DNA of 64,000 bases from Sebastes aleutianus (lineage: Eukaryota; Chordata; Actinopteri; Perciformes; Sebastidae): NCBI GenBank assembly GCA_916700875.1, contig CAKAKS010000066.1:14093361-14157360 (forward strand), written 5' to 3'. The notes under the pieces were generated by a model. That model ran no database searches and was not told where the DNA came from. It saw nothing but the letters and a program-made list of their open reading frames with translations. The translations under genes and the position numbers were made by a program. This document shows, piece after piece, positions 45,160 through 58,138 of this stretch. Position 1 is the first letter of the stretch, and each line of letters begins with the position of its first letter.

Positions 45160-48034
45160 AAATAAAACAAATTTCCACCCTGAATTTTAAATGTTTTTTT
45201 TGGGGGGGGGCTCATTGGATTTTTACAGAATTAAACCAAAGAGGACAGTTAGACTCCAATAAATCATCTTGTTAGAGTCAATTTGTAAACTCTCAATATC
45301 ACATTTCAGTAGGCTTTTTATTGAACTAAACCTCCCTGAAATATTTTGCCCCATATCGCACCATTAAGATCTTTTATCACAAATTCGGGGGTCTCGTATC
45401 CCGTTACAAAACTCACTTTTCTAAAGGAGACGGTAACATCTTGATTGGAACATCTTTGAGAAGCGCAGCTGCATTGAAACTCAGTGAGGCGTGCTCGCTC
45501 GCCGCAGCAGCACCACCAACCTCATCAGAATCCACTGATGAACTTAGCCTCTGACATCTCTCTTGTCTTCACACTTGTACAGCGATGGAGTCAGAATAAT
45601 TTAAAGCAATATTTCATTTTTCAGCACGCATACCTCGGCTACGAGTTCACGAACAGTTAACCGCCAATCCCGGCCGCCCCGAGGTATCCATAGTGATATC
45701 TCTCGCTTGCTCTCACTTTGAAAAGTCACACTTTGTACTCGTACAAAACGGCATCATGTGACTGAGAAAACAAGATTATCTTTTATTCTGCTTTTCTGGT
45801 TTAAATGTGATCTTTTTTTGAGAGCTGGAAAGTGTGAACCTGATCTTCTTATGTAAAAGGCACCTTAAATGTCCAAACTACAGGCTAAGAAACATATCCA
45901 ACGCAGAAACTGTCTGATTCCTCAACATTACCTCCTTCATCCCGGTCCGACTCGGCGGTGATGGGTGGCACTGTTAACTCAGCGTGATGATGGTCAGCCC
46001 TTGGAGAGGGGAGCAAGGGTGAGCCACCTTTGTTGTTTATGTGCTGCCTCCCTGGCAGCCTCCTCCATACACAGACTGAAGGGGGGGAGTCAGGAGACAG
46101 ATGCTTAACGACTCCCTCAAGGCCACGGCTCCGGCCCTTATCTCATCCCCAGTTTGTGCAGGTTGCCATAGTAACTGACCTGAACACTTGAAAGGATGAG
46201 TAACACTACAGTATATATTGGCCCACAAGCTACTGGAAGAATTTATTGAACACACACCAATAAAAGCCTGACGTAATGTCGGGTTAATGCGGTTATAATG
46301 TTCGCTGCTTAGTATTACTGTTTTTACAATTACACGTGTAGTTTTTTATCAGCTAAAACAGCTGTAACATAGAGCAACAAGATCCTTCTACGATATCCCT
46401 ATGCTCATAGTCACTGTATCCTGCAGTTTTGTGATGTTATTATTTTTAAATTGTACTATATTTTATGAGAAATATGAAGGTAAAGAGATGGAAATCCACA
46501 TAAACGTTATTGAGGCAGATTGAGGATCTTCTGTGACTAAAATGTGGCAGTACTAGGATTTTTAAACATTTCAACAACATGATTTATTTATTTATTTTAG
46601 TTATGTATTCATGAAAGAAGAATTATTTAAAGAGCCAGCGGAATATACTACTCAAGTCAAATAATACATTTTTAAAAATCACATAGATTTCATTCAATTT
46701 ATGTGCAGGAGAGCAGGGAAATAAAAGTCGGAGTCACCAATGTGCAAATAACTTTATTTACATACAATATTTGTAGTTAATTTTAGTTGTTAATTATCAA
46801 CTAATGAATTCAGTGTTAACTGCTATGGTACATCACGCTGTAATCTATGTATTATGGAAGATTGACAAGAACAATGAATCATTTTACATATGCCGTCACC
46901 AAAGTATTTAATATCTATTGTCAATTACTGTATCAGACACCCAGAAAGAACATTTCTAAGTGAGAAAAGGGATTAAATCCAGTAAACGCTGTATAAATGT
47001 TCCACTATTAGATAAAATGCTGCCTGTGGGGCTGACTGTTGCACATGTTCAGTAATGTCGAGAAAAGAAATGTGCAGTGTCTTTGTCAGCAGAGGTGTCC
47101 ATTGTGTAGTCCCAGACTGGGCCTTGAAGAGGAGACTAAACTAACAAGGACTGGTTGCACCGTTGCCGGTTGCACCAGCATGTGCACCGTGGTGATCAGA
47201 CAGGTGTTTTGACATCTCCCTCTCTCCTCTCAGAGAAACATCTGGCACTGCTGCCAGGCTTAATTGTAACAGTATTTTGCAGCCTGTCAGTAACCTGGAC
47301 ACTAACAAGCAAAACAAAATTATAATAATGATGCAAGTAAAGCCTTTTAGAAGACCTACACTACATATATCTCTGGGAGAGGTAAAATGTGTTTGGCTTG
47401 TAATTATATTTAAATCAGGTTGAACTGTCTGCCTGTGTGTATATATCTGCTTATGGCAGTTTTTTTTACATACATTTCTCAATATGTTTTCAGCTTCCTT
47501 TTTTTTATTAAAAAAGCTAGCACAACGGCAATTTATTTTGCAGTAGTTTGCCGAATAAATGTGGATATTCTTTGCTATTTTAATAGAAAACACTCAAAAT
47601 TCATGAATCTTTTGTTTCTCACAGTAAACTCAACTATCATCAAAGTGTTATGCTATATAGGCTACAACCAATTTAACAGGTATACCTACATGTTTTACTG
47701 TATTACTGTTAAAGATTCAAAGGGTAACGTAACAAAAACGAGACATCTATTTGAAACATTACTGAAGCAATACTGTGAATATATATTCAAGATCGTACAA
47801 AAATAGATCAACCATTGCTGAGTCCTGTTTTTCGTCTGGACGTAGCCAGAGAAAGACAAGTGACTGACACTTGTCCTCTCACTTTACTCTCCACTCCTTA
47901 ACCCTGTCCACCCTCACAGAGGTGGACAGTTTACAACCAGCGACCACATGGTCACATGTCCCCTGTGGATGCGATGAGTGCTGGCACTCTGGACAGCATT
48001 TCCATATGGGTTAGGGTACCATATGTATATCTGC

Positions 48035-48038
<4 letters not shown>
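45160..48038. other. Non-coding DNA, no gene recognised
   Basis: AT-rich. A frame of 128 codons (47420-47806, +) is hydrophobic and AT-driven with no family resemblance; the opposite-strand frame at 47141-47593 overlaps it. A G run is at 45201-45210. Confidence 0.5.

Positions 48039-48068
<30 letters not shown>
48039..48068. repeat. (AT)n microsatellite
   Basis: About 15 AT units, then gtaatttatttatttg. Confidence 0.95.
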
Positions 48069-48071
<3 letters not shown>

Positions 48072-48117
48072 ATTTATTTATTTGTATTTTTATTTTTACA
48101 TTTTTATGAATTACTCA

Positions 48118-48200
48118 TGGCCGGTCTCACCTGTCCGAGGGCCCTGGGGCAAAGATTTTTGCTATGGGGCCCCTTTTGAACCAGGCCGCAGGATTTCTGT
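48118..48200. repeat. Possible repeat fragment
   Basis: gtccgagggccctggggcaa and gctatggggccccttttgaa resemble a GC-rich teleost repeat end. Only this short piece stands out from the AT-rich surroundings. No partner end was found. Confidence 0.3.
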
Positions 48201-48957
48201 GTGTCAATCAGCTTGTGGTAATGTGATTAAATACAACCCTATTTGGAAATAATGGGACCATGTGAGCACAACATAGATTAAAACAATTACGGTCAATTAA
48301 GGTGCAGTTGGTAATCCAGTTTTGGGATAACTTAATGCAAAAATTGCCAAAATAAAGCATTGCAGCATTTATCATTAGTTCTCATGATTTCACTGTATAG
48401 TGTATCCAGTACAGCAAAGGGTTTCTTTTAACGTCAATGATACTTCAAAGACAAAATGATGCATCTTGTGATGTTACATTTTGTTAGTGCTTTTTGGATC
48501 AAGTGGGACAAAGTGTTCTTGCTTGATGATAAGTAAGTGTTATTTTTTAATAATATAATTATGATACAAAGACATTAACTACCAAATTGCATATAGGTAA
48601 ACAAATAATAATAATTAAGTTAAAAACAAACAGTTTGAAGGGATTAAAAAGTGAACATTGTTTTGAAAAATGTTTAAAAATAATACCGGGTAAAATAATA
48701 TCTGATTAATTATTTTATTGTTTAATGAACAGTCATTCCATTTCAATTTGTAACCTTTGTGCCGTTATCAAGGCTAAATGAATGATGGCACAGTTAAATC
48801 AATGAGATATCATGCTGCATAGTCATTACCATACATTGTACCATAGAAATGACAGCATGTCAGTCAACAGGTGTTTATAGCTGACTGTAAACAAAGCTCC
48901 ACTTCTGATTGACACCGCACTCTGTGTGACTTTCGATTATGCCATAATAACACAAAC

Positions 48958-48991
<34 letters not shown>

Positions 48992-50280
48992 TGAGTGAGT
49001 GTGTGTTCTTTGACAAATAGAGAATGAACAGTTTTATAAATGTAGACAAAGAGCGTTAAGTAGAACCGTGCCAAAGAAATTAAATGAGTACAATAAAAAT
49101 GGTATGAGCCATTTTACGAGTGACAAAAGATGCTTACTTTTACAGCATCCAGAGGACAAATTCCTGTGGCAATTGTAAGGAACAATTACTTAAATAATTG
49201 GGCTTTCAGAGGAAAGATTGATTGTCTAAAAGCTGTTTTCTGTGGAGAATCCATTAGGGGAAACCATTTTTTCTGGCTCCTTGACATAGTGTTTTTATTA
49301 ATTTCTACTCGCAAAGATGCATGATTCTTTGGGTTTTTTGCTGCTCTGTCGCTGGCCTGTATGATGAACTATGCTGCGCGGGGGAAAGTCATCAGATGAA
49401 CAATTTAGATTCAACCTCTGATTTACTGTGGCTATATACATATATATTTCTCAAGAAAAAATGTTATCTTTCAACGCAAAATAAATGTGTGCAGCGCTAC
49501 TGGATGATGTCTTGACTGGAGATAAAGGTGCTTTTGCATTACTGTTTTTTTCTGGCCGCAACAGTATGGCGTCTTCTTTATATTCACAAAGCTTAATTAG
49601 CACCTATTCAGTACATGCTCTTCACACTGCGAGGAGAGGCGAGGGACGGGAGGCTGCTGAAGGTTATCTCCCAGACAAGCTGCTCATAGACGCTGCAGCC
49701 TCATTCATAGTCCACCACGAGGCACGCCAGGCGGGTCGTGCCCCGTCATCTTAAACCTGATTTTATTCCGTCTCATTTTGAGGAATATATTTCCTCACCT
49801 AGATCCCATTTTTAGGCTATGTGCGATAGGCTCTACCCTTGACTTTAATGTAATACTGTAAGTACCCAGATGATTGATTCAGCATCTCCAGTAACGTGTG
49901 ATGAGGGGTTGAGAGGGGGGGGGTTGGTTGGATGTTGTTAAAAACGTATCACGCTGGCGGGATGATAAGGCGTCTCCCTGAATGCTGTTAATGTGAGGGG
50001 GGCCTGTGGCCATCTTGAGTCCCCCTTCTGTTGTGCTGATGGGACGGAGCCACCGCCATCTGCTTCCCATCCTCCCCGTTCCCCCACCCATGGACGCGGC
50101 CGCTCTCCGATGCCCTTTCATCCGGCACGCTCGCATTGTCTTCCATCTCTCCTTGGAGGTCACGCGGTGCGCGAGTACAATAGCCCGAGCGGCGAGAGTG
50201 AATCCAGGCCTTCATCCTTTTGAATATGATGAGATCCAGGACAAATAGAGAGAAATTAGGAGCAGGTACTGCAACAAAAA
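48201..50280. other. Non-coding DNA, no gene recognised
   Basis: Includes a TG microsatellite at 48960-48989. The multiple overlapping frames at 49879-50248 on both strands come from a GC-rich patch and show no protein family. No other repeats. Confidence 0.5.
48960..48989. repeat. (TG)n microsatellite
   Basis: About 15 TG units, then cttgagtgagtg. Confidence 0.96.
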
Positions 50281-50310
50281 AAAAATATATATATATATAT
50301 ATATGTAAAT

Positions 50311-50955
50311 TAGGTCTGTCAATTAAAACATTTAATTGCGATTGATCGCAAATTAATCACACATTTCTTTATCTGTTCAAATGTACTTTGTCAAGTATTT
50401 AATACTCCTATCAACATGGGAGTGTGAAAATATGATTGCTTTATGCAAATGTATGTATATATTTATTATTGGAAATCAATTAACAACACAAAATAATGAC
50501 AAATATTGTCCAGAAACCCTCACAGGTACTGCATTTAGCATAAAGAAATATGCTCACATCATAACATGGCAAAATCAAGCCCAACAGGCAACAACAGCTG
50601 TCAGTGTGTCAGTGTGCTGACTTGACTATGACTTGCCCCAAACTGCATGTGATTATCATAAAGTGGGCATGTCTGTAAAGGGGAGACTCGTGGGTACCCA
50701 TAGAACCTATTTTTATTCACATATCTTGAGGTGAATTTAGCGCAAGTTTGGAGCGTTATTTAGCCTTCTCCGCAACAAGTTAGTTAGGTTTAGCACGGTT
50801 TTCCAGTTTCATATGATACCAGTATCTTCACTCTAGCTTTAAAACTGAGCCCGCTACAACCTAATCACAAGTTGCGTTAATGCGTGAAAAAAATTAGTGG
50901 CGTTAAAACAAATTTGCGTTGCCGCCTTATTATCACGTTCATTTTGACAGCCCTA
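50311..50955 (+). mobile_element. hAT-type MITE, family 'agggctgtcaatcg', copy 2, with perfect 8-bp duplication
   Basis: It starts taggtctgtcaattaaaac and ends cattttgacagccct, then a. ATGTAAAT is duplicated exactly at 50303-50310 and 50956-50963, placing the family in the hAT type. It keeps the middle part (gcaaatgtatgtatatattt, ggaaatcaattaacaac) missing from the other two copies, but lacks the ggtcaaggaacccctttaaa segment present at 53.6 kb. No coding capacity. Confidence 0.92.
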
Positions 50956-50963
50956 ATGTAAAT

Positions 50964-53193
50964 ATATATGAAAAAACAATGCATGTTGTTTTAATATTTA
51001 GGAAGTTGACGTGAATTACCGGCCAATCCCGCAGCTACATGCATCATCACATGACTCCATAAACCTTGGGGGCTGATAGAAGAAGTGATGGTGTGCATGT
51101 TAGAGTATTATGTAAATGTGAGGAGAGGAGAGTGTATTCCAGGAAGAAAAAAAATCGCTTTATTTATGTGTCCTACATCTCAACTTCTATTTCAATCATC
51201 CCCCCCCTCCCTCCCTCCCTCCGAGAAGGGACCCGCAGCTTTGCTCCGGGGCAGTCTGGTCCTCCTGTGACTGACACCCTCCACTGCCGCCCCCCCACCA
51301 GGATGCCTCACACACAACCTGGGGGGCCCGTGTAGAATTAGCTTTAAAAGTAGGGCACAGATAATTGTCTGGACAAGAAAGTGTATCAGTGCTCTGTCAT
51401 GTTCAAGTTCCTGCCACTCAGCCTCATAAGGGCTAATCCTGGGGAACTACCTCCTCGCGCTGTAGGGGCAGAGCCGCTCTGCTTTTTTGACTTATTTCCC
51501 TGCGCCGGTGCATACATGTTAATGCACTCCTCAGCCCAAGGCAGCTGAATGTAATTAATATGTATGAAAGGTGAAAAAGGGAAGAGAAAGAGGTGTTTTT
51601 GATTAATTGTTCCTCTGTGTTGGCTTTACCGTATTAATAACCGGGAGGATTAAGAAGGTCAGGACTGACCTGGTAAACATTAAAATTTCATGGAACTACT
51701 ACACATGGCTGACAGTAAAAAGACAGTAAGCATACACGCGCAGGCTCTCACGCTGGCACGAATATAAATTACTCACACGGCGTAACACCAACCAAATCTG
51801 AAAAGTGTGCTGGGATGTCATTAATAATAAACAGGCAGGCTCCCATTTATTAGAATAGTGAAAAGTCATGTTTTCTCCAATGTGGCCTATTTTAAAAGTG
51901 CGTCTGTGGGAATAGAGGAAGCGCTCTGTGTGCTTGTGTGAGAGCGGGCTCTCCGGGGTCCCCGCTGGGAGGAGGTATGGCTCTCGAGCAGCTGAACACA
52001 CTCCTCATTCTGGTGGGACAGCGCTGGGACGCACAGCAGAGGGAATATTTTCCAGAAGCTAGATTTCCTTTACACTGTGTCTCCATTGTGCTTATCATGT
52101 AAAGATCTGGGATTTTATTAGCCATGAAAATGTTCCGTATATTTTTATGCTTGGAGCTATAAAATGTAATGAAAGGGGAACACCCCACGGTGCATAAAAA
52201 TTGTTCCGATTTTAGCACGGCACCGTAGGATCCAGCTGATACAAGGCCAAAGGGCCCATTTTTATCTTTTGATTCTCGCGTTAACCTTCCATTAAAAATT
52301 ATCTATGTTATCATCATCCTAGATTTAGCCCAATAAATTCCAGTTTTATGAGCCATCTTGGAGGAGAATTATCATGATGTTATAGTTTAAGTAACATATG
52401 TTCCAATTTACTGACATCCACTGGATTTGACGCGGCATCAGCCATCCATTCACATCATCATCATCATCATCATTTCATGGCATGAAATCCCCCGCAATAA
52501 GTCGCCTTTGGATTTTGGTGATCAGGCAGCACATGGAGCCAGAAATGAACAGACTGCTGCAGAACCAGAAACAGAAATGAATGGGTTTTTATATGCTTAT
52601 TATGATCACGCAACATAATGTAGCAGAGTCTGTTTAAATAAGAAAGGAGACAACCACTGCACTGAATAATGTGCCCAATTGTCTTTGTGAGAATCCAATT
52701 GATCTGTAATGCTGAATCCTTATATTTAAGCACCTTATTGAGCGGAGCCCTATTAGCAAGAAATACAAGGATTATTCCAGTAATTAATGTTGAAAAATTG
52801 TTTTTAAAAAATCCTTTCTGTTATCATAGTACTTTATTTCCTTTGCTGATTTACCGGACAGTACGTAGCAAATGCATAACCGCTGTATTCGGTGATTCAT
52901 TTTTGCATGAGTGGTAATTGATGGTTGATATATAACGACAGTCAAATATTTTCTGAGGTCATGGGAGATGTTTGGAGTCTCTAAGGTGTTTATTGCCAGG
53001 TTTACCCGCTGGAGGTTGACAAATGCAGATGTAAATCTAATTTTTAAAGGTTAATGCTTTTGAGAATTCAGAGTCATAAAAAAAAGGGAGTTGCATTCAT
53101 AAGTTTTTCATTTCCTTCTGGAAAGCTGATAAACATTTCCCCCATGCTCACTTGATTCTTACTTTTGTGACAAATGTATTCTTCTGTTATTTG
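50964..53193. other. Non-coding DNA, no gene recognised
   Basis: A C-rich stretch is at 51200-51230 and (ATC)n at about 52453-52473. The block 52120-52400 (for example gggattttattagccatgaa, agggcccatttttatctttt, aaaaattatctatgttatca) is AT-rich, repeat-free and motif-dense, a candidate conserved regulatory block by texture only. Confidence 0.5.
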
Positions 53194-53855
53194 TAGGGCT
53201 GTCAATCGATTAAAATATTATATCCCATGATATTATATCCCATGATTGTCCATAGTTAATCGCGATTAATCACACATTTCTTTTATCTGTTTAAAATGTA
53301 CCTTAAAGGGAGATCTTTCAAGTATTTAATATTCAATTAACAACACAAAACAATTACAAATATTGTCCAGAAACCCTCACAGGTACTGTATTTAGAATTA
53401 AAAATATGCACAAATTATAACAAGGCAAACTGCAGCCCAACAGGCAACAACAGCTGTCAGTGTGTCAGTGTGCTGACTTGACTATGACTTGCCCCAAACT
53501 GCATGTGATTATCATAAAGTGGGCATGTCTGTGAAGGGGAGACTCGTGGGTACCCATAGAACCCATTTTCATTCACATATCTTGAGGTCAGAGGTCAAGG
53601 AACCCCTTTAAAAATGTCCGTGCCAGTTTTTCCTCGCCAAAATATTGCATAAGTTTGGAGCGTTATTTAGCCTCCTTTGCAACAAGTTAGTTAGGTTTAG
53701 CATGGTTTTCCAGTTTCATATGATGCCAGCATCTTCACTCTAGCTTTAAAACTGAGCCCGCTACAACCTAAAAATCGCAAGTTGCGTTAATGCATTGAAA
53801 AAAATGAGTGCCGTTAAAACGAATTTGCGTTAACGCGTTATTATCACGTTAACTC
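53194..53855 (+). mobile_element. hAT-type MITE, family 'agggctgtcaatcg', copy 3, right end lost
   Basis: It starts tagggctgtcaatcgatt and follows the 50.3 kb copy through gaatttgcgttaacgcg and ttatcacgttaact, but the terminal gacagccct is absent; ordinary sequence (ctgcatcaaatgc) follows. A central part (aatactcctatc to ggaaat in copy 2) is deleted. It cannot be mobilised without its right terminus. Confidence 0.88.
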
Positions 53856-55401
53856 TGCATCAAATGCAAAATAAAGAAGTTAATGGTGATGATTTAGACT
53901 GGAAAAAGCATGTTTTTTCCTTTTTTTACAATGCATTGACGCCAGTGGTACTGTAGAGAGATGAGTCATACAAATGTGACAAAACTAGAGTGATATCACT
54001 GAATATGTGACACCCCTACGCGGCACGGGCGGTAGCCTTTCAGGAGGTCAGCCGGAGTCAGATGGTTGGAGGGAGACTCTGGAGCAAAAAATTAAGCTTT
54101 TCCGGACAGCTGCTGCAATAACGTGAATAGATGTCTTCCCCTCTGCAATTAAACCCTCCCTGATTACGTCTCTCTGGCCATCGATTGGAAACTTTCACTT
54201 AATAACCACTAACATGGTCTCTTATCTTAACCTCAAGGTCTAGCCTTCAAGGACTGACTGCGGCGAGATTTATGTCCGCTTCCTTATAGTGACTCCTCCA
54301 GGGCATTGTGTCATTTCTGTATTCCAAAGTGTGGAGAGGTCTGTTGGTTTCTTGTTAAACCACATTATTGAACACGGCGCTTTCCCGGTTTGCAGGTCAA
54401 ATCTTTTTGTAGAAGTGGCGTGGAAAAGGGATGAAATGGCTGAATGTAGCTCTCTAACTTTCTTTGATTGTCATTGATTATAAGTTAGGTAGTAAAAAAA
54501 GCTGCATTAATATTGTATGACTTTATTGCTGTTCAGAATGATAATTCCAGTTCAAAGACAGTACTGCTCCGAAAATCAATCCTACAGCGCTAATGGAAAC
54601 TTAAAGACTCAAACACAAATGTTCAACATCCAGTTCAATGGACCACTTTAAACACTGGACCTTTAAAAGGAAAATTGCGATGTTGTGCAACCTGAGTCCT
54701 ATTTTCTTAGTCATGCAACGTCATTAACCAGTAATTGCAGAGAAATCCAATGGGTTAAGAATTACGATCAGTTTGCTACGGCTGGTAGGCGGTGCTTGGT
54801 ATTTCCTCAGCAGATCTCCACATGGCTTGGTTACAAACTTTCTCATTTTACAGCTAAACAGTACACTACCAGATGTTTCTGAAAACATTTTAGGCGAGAA
54901 ATAGGCATTACAGTAACAGAATATTGATTCATATTTGATCAGTGCTGCCTAGTTTGACCGTTTGATCAGAGTTTGCGAGTGATTGACAGCTGCTCAGAGA
55001 CGGCAAGGCTCTAGCTCGGCTCTGATTGGTTGTTTTCCTCCTCTTCCAGTTCAAGGCCAAGGGTCGACTGCGCCGCAGGTTGGTTGCGGCCTCTGCCCAT
55101 TAACTTAACTCACTCGATGAAACCGTGACAAACTTTGGGAAATGCTATCACGTAGACTTAAAGGTTGTTTGATAATTGTTTAATCTTAGCAATTTTAAGA
55201 TGAAATCCGCAACCTCCTACGGTGTTGCCTTTAAAGTATGGCAGAGATGGCGGAGCATCTAGCGTCGTGATTCTCACGTTGCTCCTGTGATGTTTGGATC
55301 CAGCTGTGTCGCAAGGTGAAATGAGGGTCAGGACCGTATTGTCGAGTGGGGCTCCTGCAAAACTACTGTGCTGTGTTGCACACAGTGAAGTAACTGGCAA
55401 C
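53856..55401. other. Non-coding DNA, no gene recognised
   Basis: Short frames without family features (54289-54477, 54685-54882, 55158-55400). No repeat ends were found. Confidence 0.5.
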
Positions 55402-56098
55402 CCTTACCAAGAAGAAGTTTATTCAAGTGTGCTATTAGTATACTTCTTTTAAACTTAAAATAAGAGCATATACTTTCAATTCATTTTCTAGGTACTTATC
55501 AGAGATATACTTAACAAAAGTATACTTAAGTATACTTGGCTCATACTGACAAGTATACAGAAAAGTTTAAGTATACTTGGCTTATACGCCTACTTGTACT
55601 TTATCTTTTGATCGAGATATACTTAAGAAAAGTATAATTAAGTATTCTTGAGTAGCAGACTTGAATCTCTGCTAAACTTCATAAACTACTTTCATAAACT
55701 ATAAAGTGGGCTATAAGTATATACAAGTATACTTGCAGTATAAAAAACTATTAAACTAGTAGATAACTGAAAGTATACTTTAAAGTGTACTTTCATAAAC
55801 TAAAAAGCGGGCTACAAGTATAAAACTAGTAAACTATCAGTATACTTATAGTATATAGTTGCAGTACAAAATAAAACTTAGGTGTAAACTAGTTGTGTAC
55901 TCAATGTTTATTATTCTTACACTTAAAGTACACTTTTAAAAGTATACTTTTATAAACTAAGAAGTGGGCCAATTTAGTCCCAAGATGTATTAAAGTAGTA
56001 CACTTACAAGTATAGTACTAGTACATTGATATTAGTATATTTACTACATAAAGTATACTTGAAATATAAACTTGAAGTATAGTACTTTTTTGTAAAGG
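55402..56098. repeat. Element composed of degenerate AAGTATACTT palindromes
   Basis: The ends ccttaccaagaagaagt and gtagtactttttt/gtaaagg are loosely complementary (CCTTACCAAGAAG / CCTTTACAAAAAA). The roughly 690 bp between them is packed with variants of aagtatactt, agtatactta and aaactagtagata. It has no open frame. It may be a small DNA transposon with a tandemly expanded interior, or a minisatellite. Target duplication not resolved. Confidence 0.7.
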
Positions 56099-56774
56099 AA
56101 ATTATTGATCAGAATCAATTGGCAACATTTCTGCTCATAATCTGTGACATACTGAAATTGTAATTCTCCGTTATCCAGTGATGGCTAGATCTTTCAATAT
56201 AATAATAATGCACTGATACACAGGAAGTGATGACAGCATGAAATAAATAAATAGAACTGTGACAAAAGCAGTGATATTGTGTGTGTGTGGCTAAATAAAG
56301 CGGCCCACCTACACAACGTGAGAACTCATCTAGAGAAAATCCAGACATCGCTGTTTGAAAACAGCACAACACCGACCACTTATTAGCATCATGCACATTG
56401 GTGGCATGTCATTACTTATGTTTTACTTGTCACGTTGATGAATGTGTTTTAAGCCAATATTTAATCCTACAGTAAGACGGGGGGATGCAGCCTTTGATAG
56501 GCTCGCCATGAAACAATAAGCGCATTCTGGCTTGCGAGAGGAAAAAGTCACAATGCGTGTAAATGTTTCCTGGGACAGCTCCAAGCCGCTGTTTGCTCCA
56601 AAAGCAACATTGACTTGTATAAAAAATTTACCCTTCACAGCTCACGCCTCTGAATCATACACCTGTTTGGTTTCAGCGTGCCAGTCTTCCTCGCTCGCTC
56701 TCTGCTCAGCCATGTGAACACAGCGCAGGTTGTCCACAGTACTGCCCTCAGGCCCCGCAATGTGTTCATAGCCC

Positions 56775-56821
56775 GGCTGGCTGGCTGGCTGGCTGGCTGG
56801 GTGGGTGGGTGGATGGGTGGG
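56775..56821. repeat. (CTGG)n/(GTGG)n minisatellite
   Basis: ggctggctggctggctggct followed by gggtgggtgggtggatggg. Confidence 0.9.
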
Positions 56822-58119
56822 TGCATGCAGGGGAAAAGAGAAGAAGGGAAGGAGGGGGAATTAAATAAATAATAGCATGGCCTTTCTCTTGGGTGAGTAA
56901 GCAAAGAGGGAGGCAGAGTTTCCAAGTGGCAGACACGGTGCCCTTTTATTTTACGGAGCTTAGAGCCCATGCTCTTTATGGTAAACACAAAGCTTAAGAT
57001 GATACAGTATGTTTGCTGAGTGCAGAAAAAAAAGCTAAAAGACAAACCGTACGATCGAGGAGATCCACCTCAACTATGACGATGTCTATAATGCATTTGT
57101 GTGTGAAATAAAATTGCCGATGGTCATTTGAAGAACATAGAAACGGCGTCTTTCAGAGGGATAGATGGTTTGTTTTCTGTTCTCTGTCTGGTGTCTGATC
57201 TTCGGCTAACTGCTGCATTCATCAAAGGCCTAGTCAGACACACAGAGACAATAGCTAATGAGTAGAAGCTCCCAGTTGGGCTGATCCGGGCTTTGGTGCT
57301 CCAGACAATGCAACAACATCTGTGCTGGTGTGTGCTGACAGAAGCATCCCCAGAGAGAGAGAGAGAGAGAAGGGGGGTTTGGTGGTGGTGGTGTCTTCAC
57401 AAGTCCTGGACATATAACCCTCCCTCCCCCCCAATCTAAGCCCTCTCATCACCCATCTGCACGGGGTCTCATCGCACAGAAGGGATGGGTGCCGAGAAAC
57501 AACGATCCATCTCACACCCAGGTGCGCCACTTGCACAAAACTCCAACTAAAGAAGCATTTGAAATGTCAACAGTTTTGAGTTACCACTGGAAGACAGAGA
57601 GAGATGATTTTTCCAGAGTGAGGAGGGAAGGTGGGGGGGGAGTTGGAGGAAACAGGTGTGGACCTCCCTGTGGATGGAGCTCCTCGAGGGGAGGGTTAGC
57701 AGTGACTGGAGCTGGATGGATACCTCCCCACAGGGAGAGAGGTGCACATAATTCAGGGAGGATGCCGCTCGCTCCCATATACGGAATTAGTTATGTCGAG
57801 TGGCGACAGGCCAAGCATGAACGGTAACCTATTCGCGCTCGAGCATTAGCGTTTAGGGGAGTATCTCATTGTAAACATGCAGGTATAGAGATAAAGCAGG
57901 TCTGGAAACAGGCACTCGCTCCCACCAAGGCGGTGACCCATCAGGAGGACAAGGTGTACCTGGTAATTAAAATGCAATCTCTGCTGCTGTGCCCCCTGGA
58001 GTGGCAGTGGCAGCGGACTCACCCAGGAGCCTGAGGGCGAGAGGTGCCACCTGCACTGCCACGCCACCTGCGCCACCACTGCCTCCCTTCATTAAGCCTG
58101 GTATTTATACGAGCGTCTG

Positions 58120-58138
58120 CCCCCCCCCCCCCCCCCCC
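58120..58138. repeat. Poly-C tract
   Basis: Nineteen consecutive C residues. Length may be unreliable in sequencing. Confidence 0.85.

Noticed and set aside
47420..47806. 128-codon open frame on the + strand
   Set aside because: The composition is what AT-rich DNA gives (Phe, Ile, Tyr, Lys), there is no domain, and an overlapping frame exists on the other strand.
56635..57045. 136-codon open frame on the - strand with a His/Pro/Ser-rich middle
   Set aside because: The distinctive part is translation of the CTGG/GTGG minisatellite.
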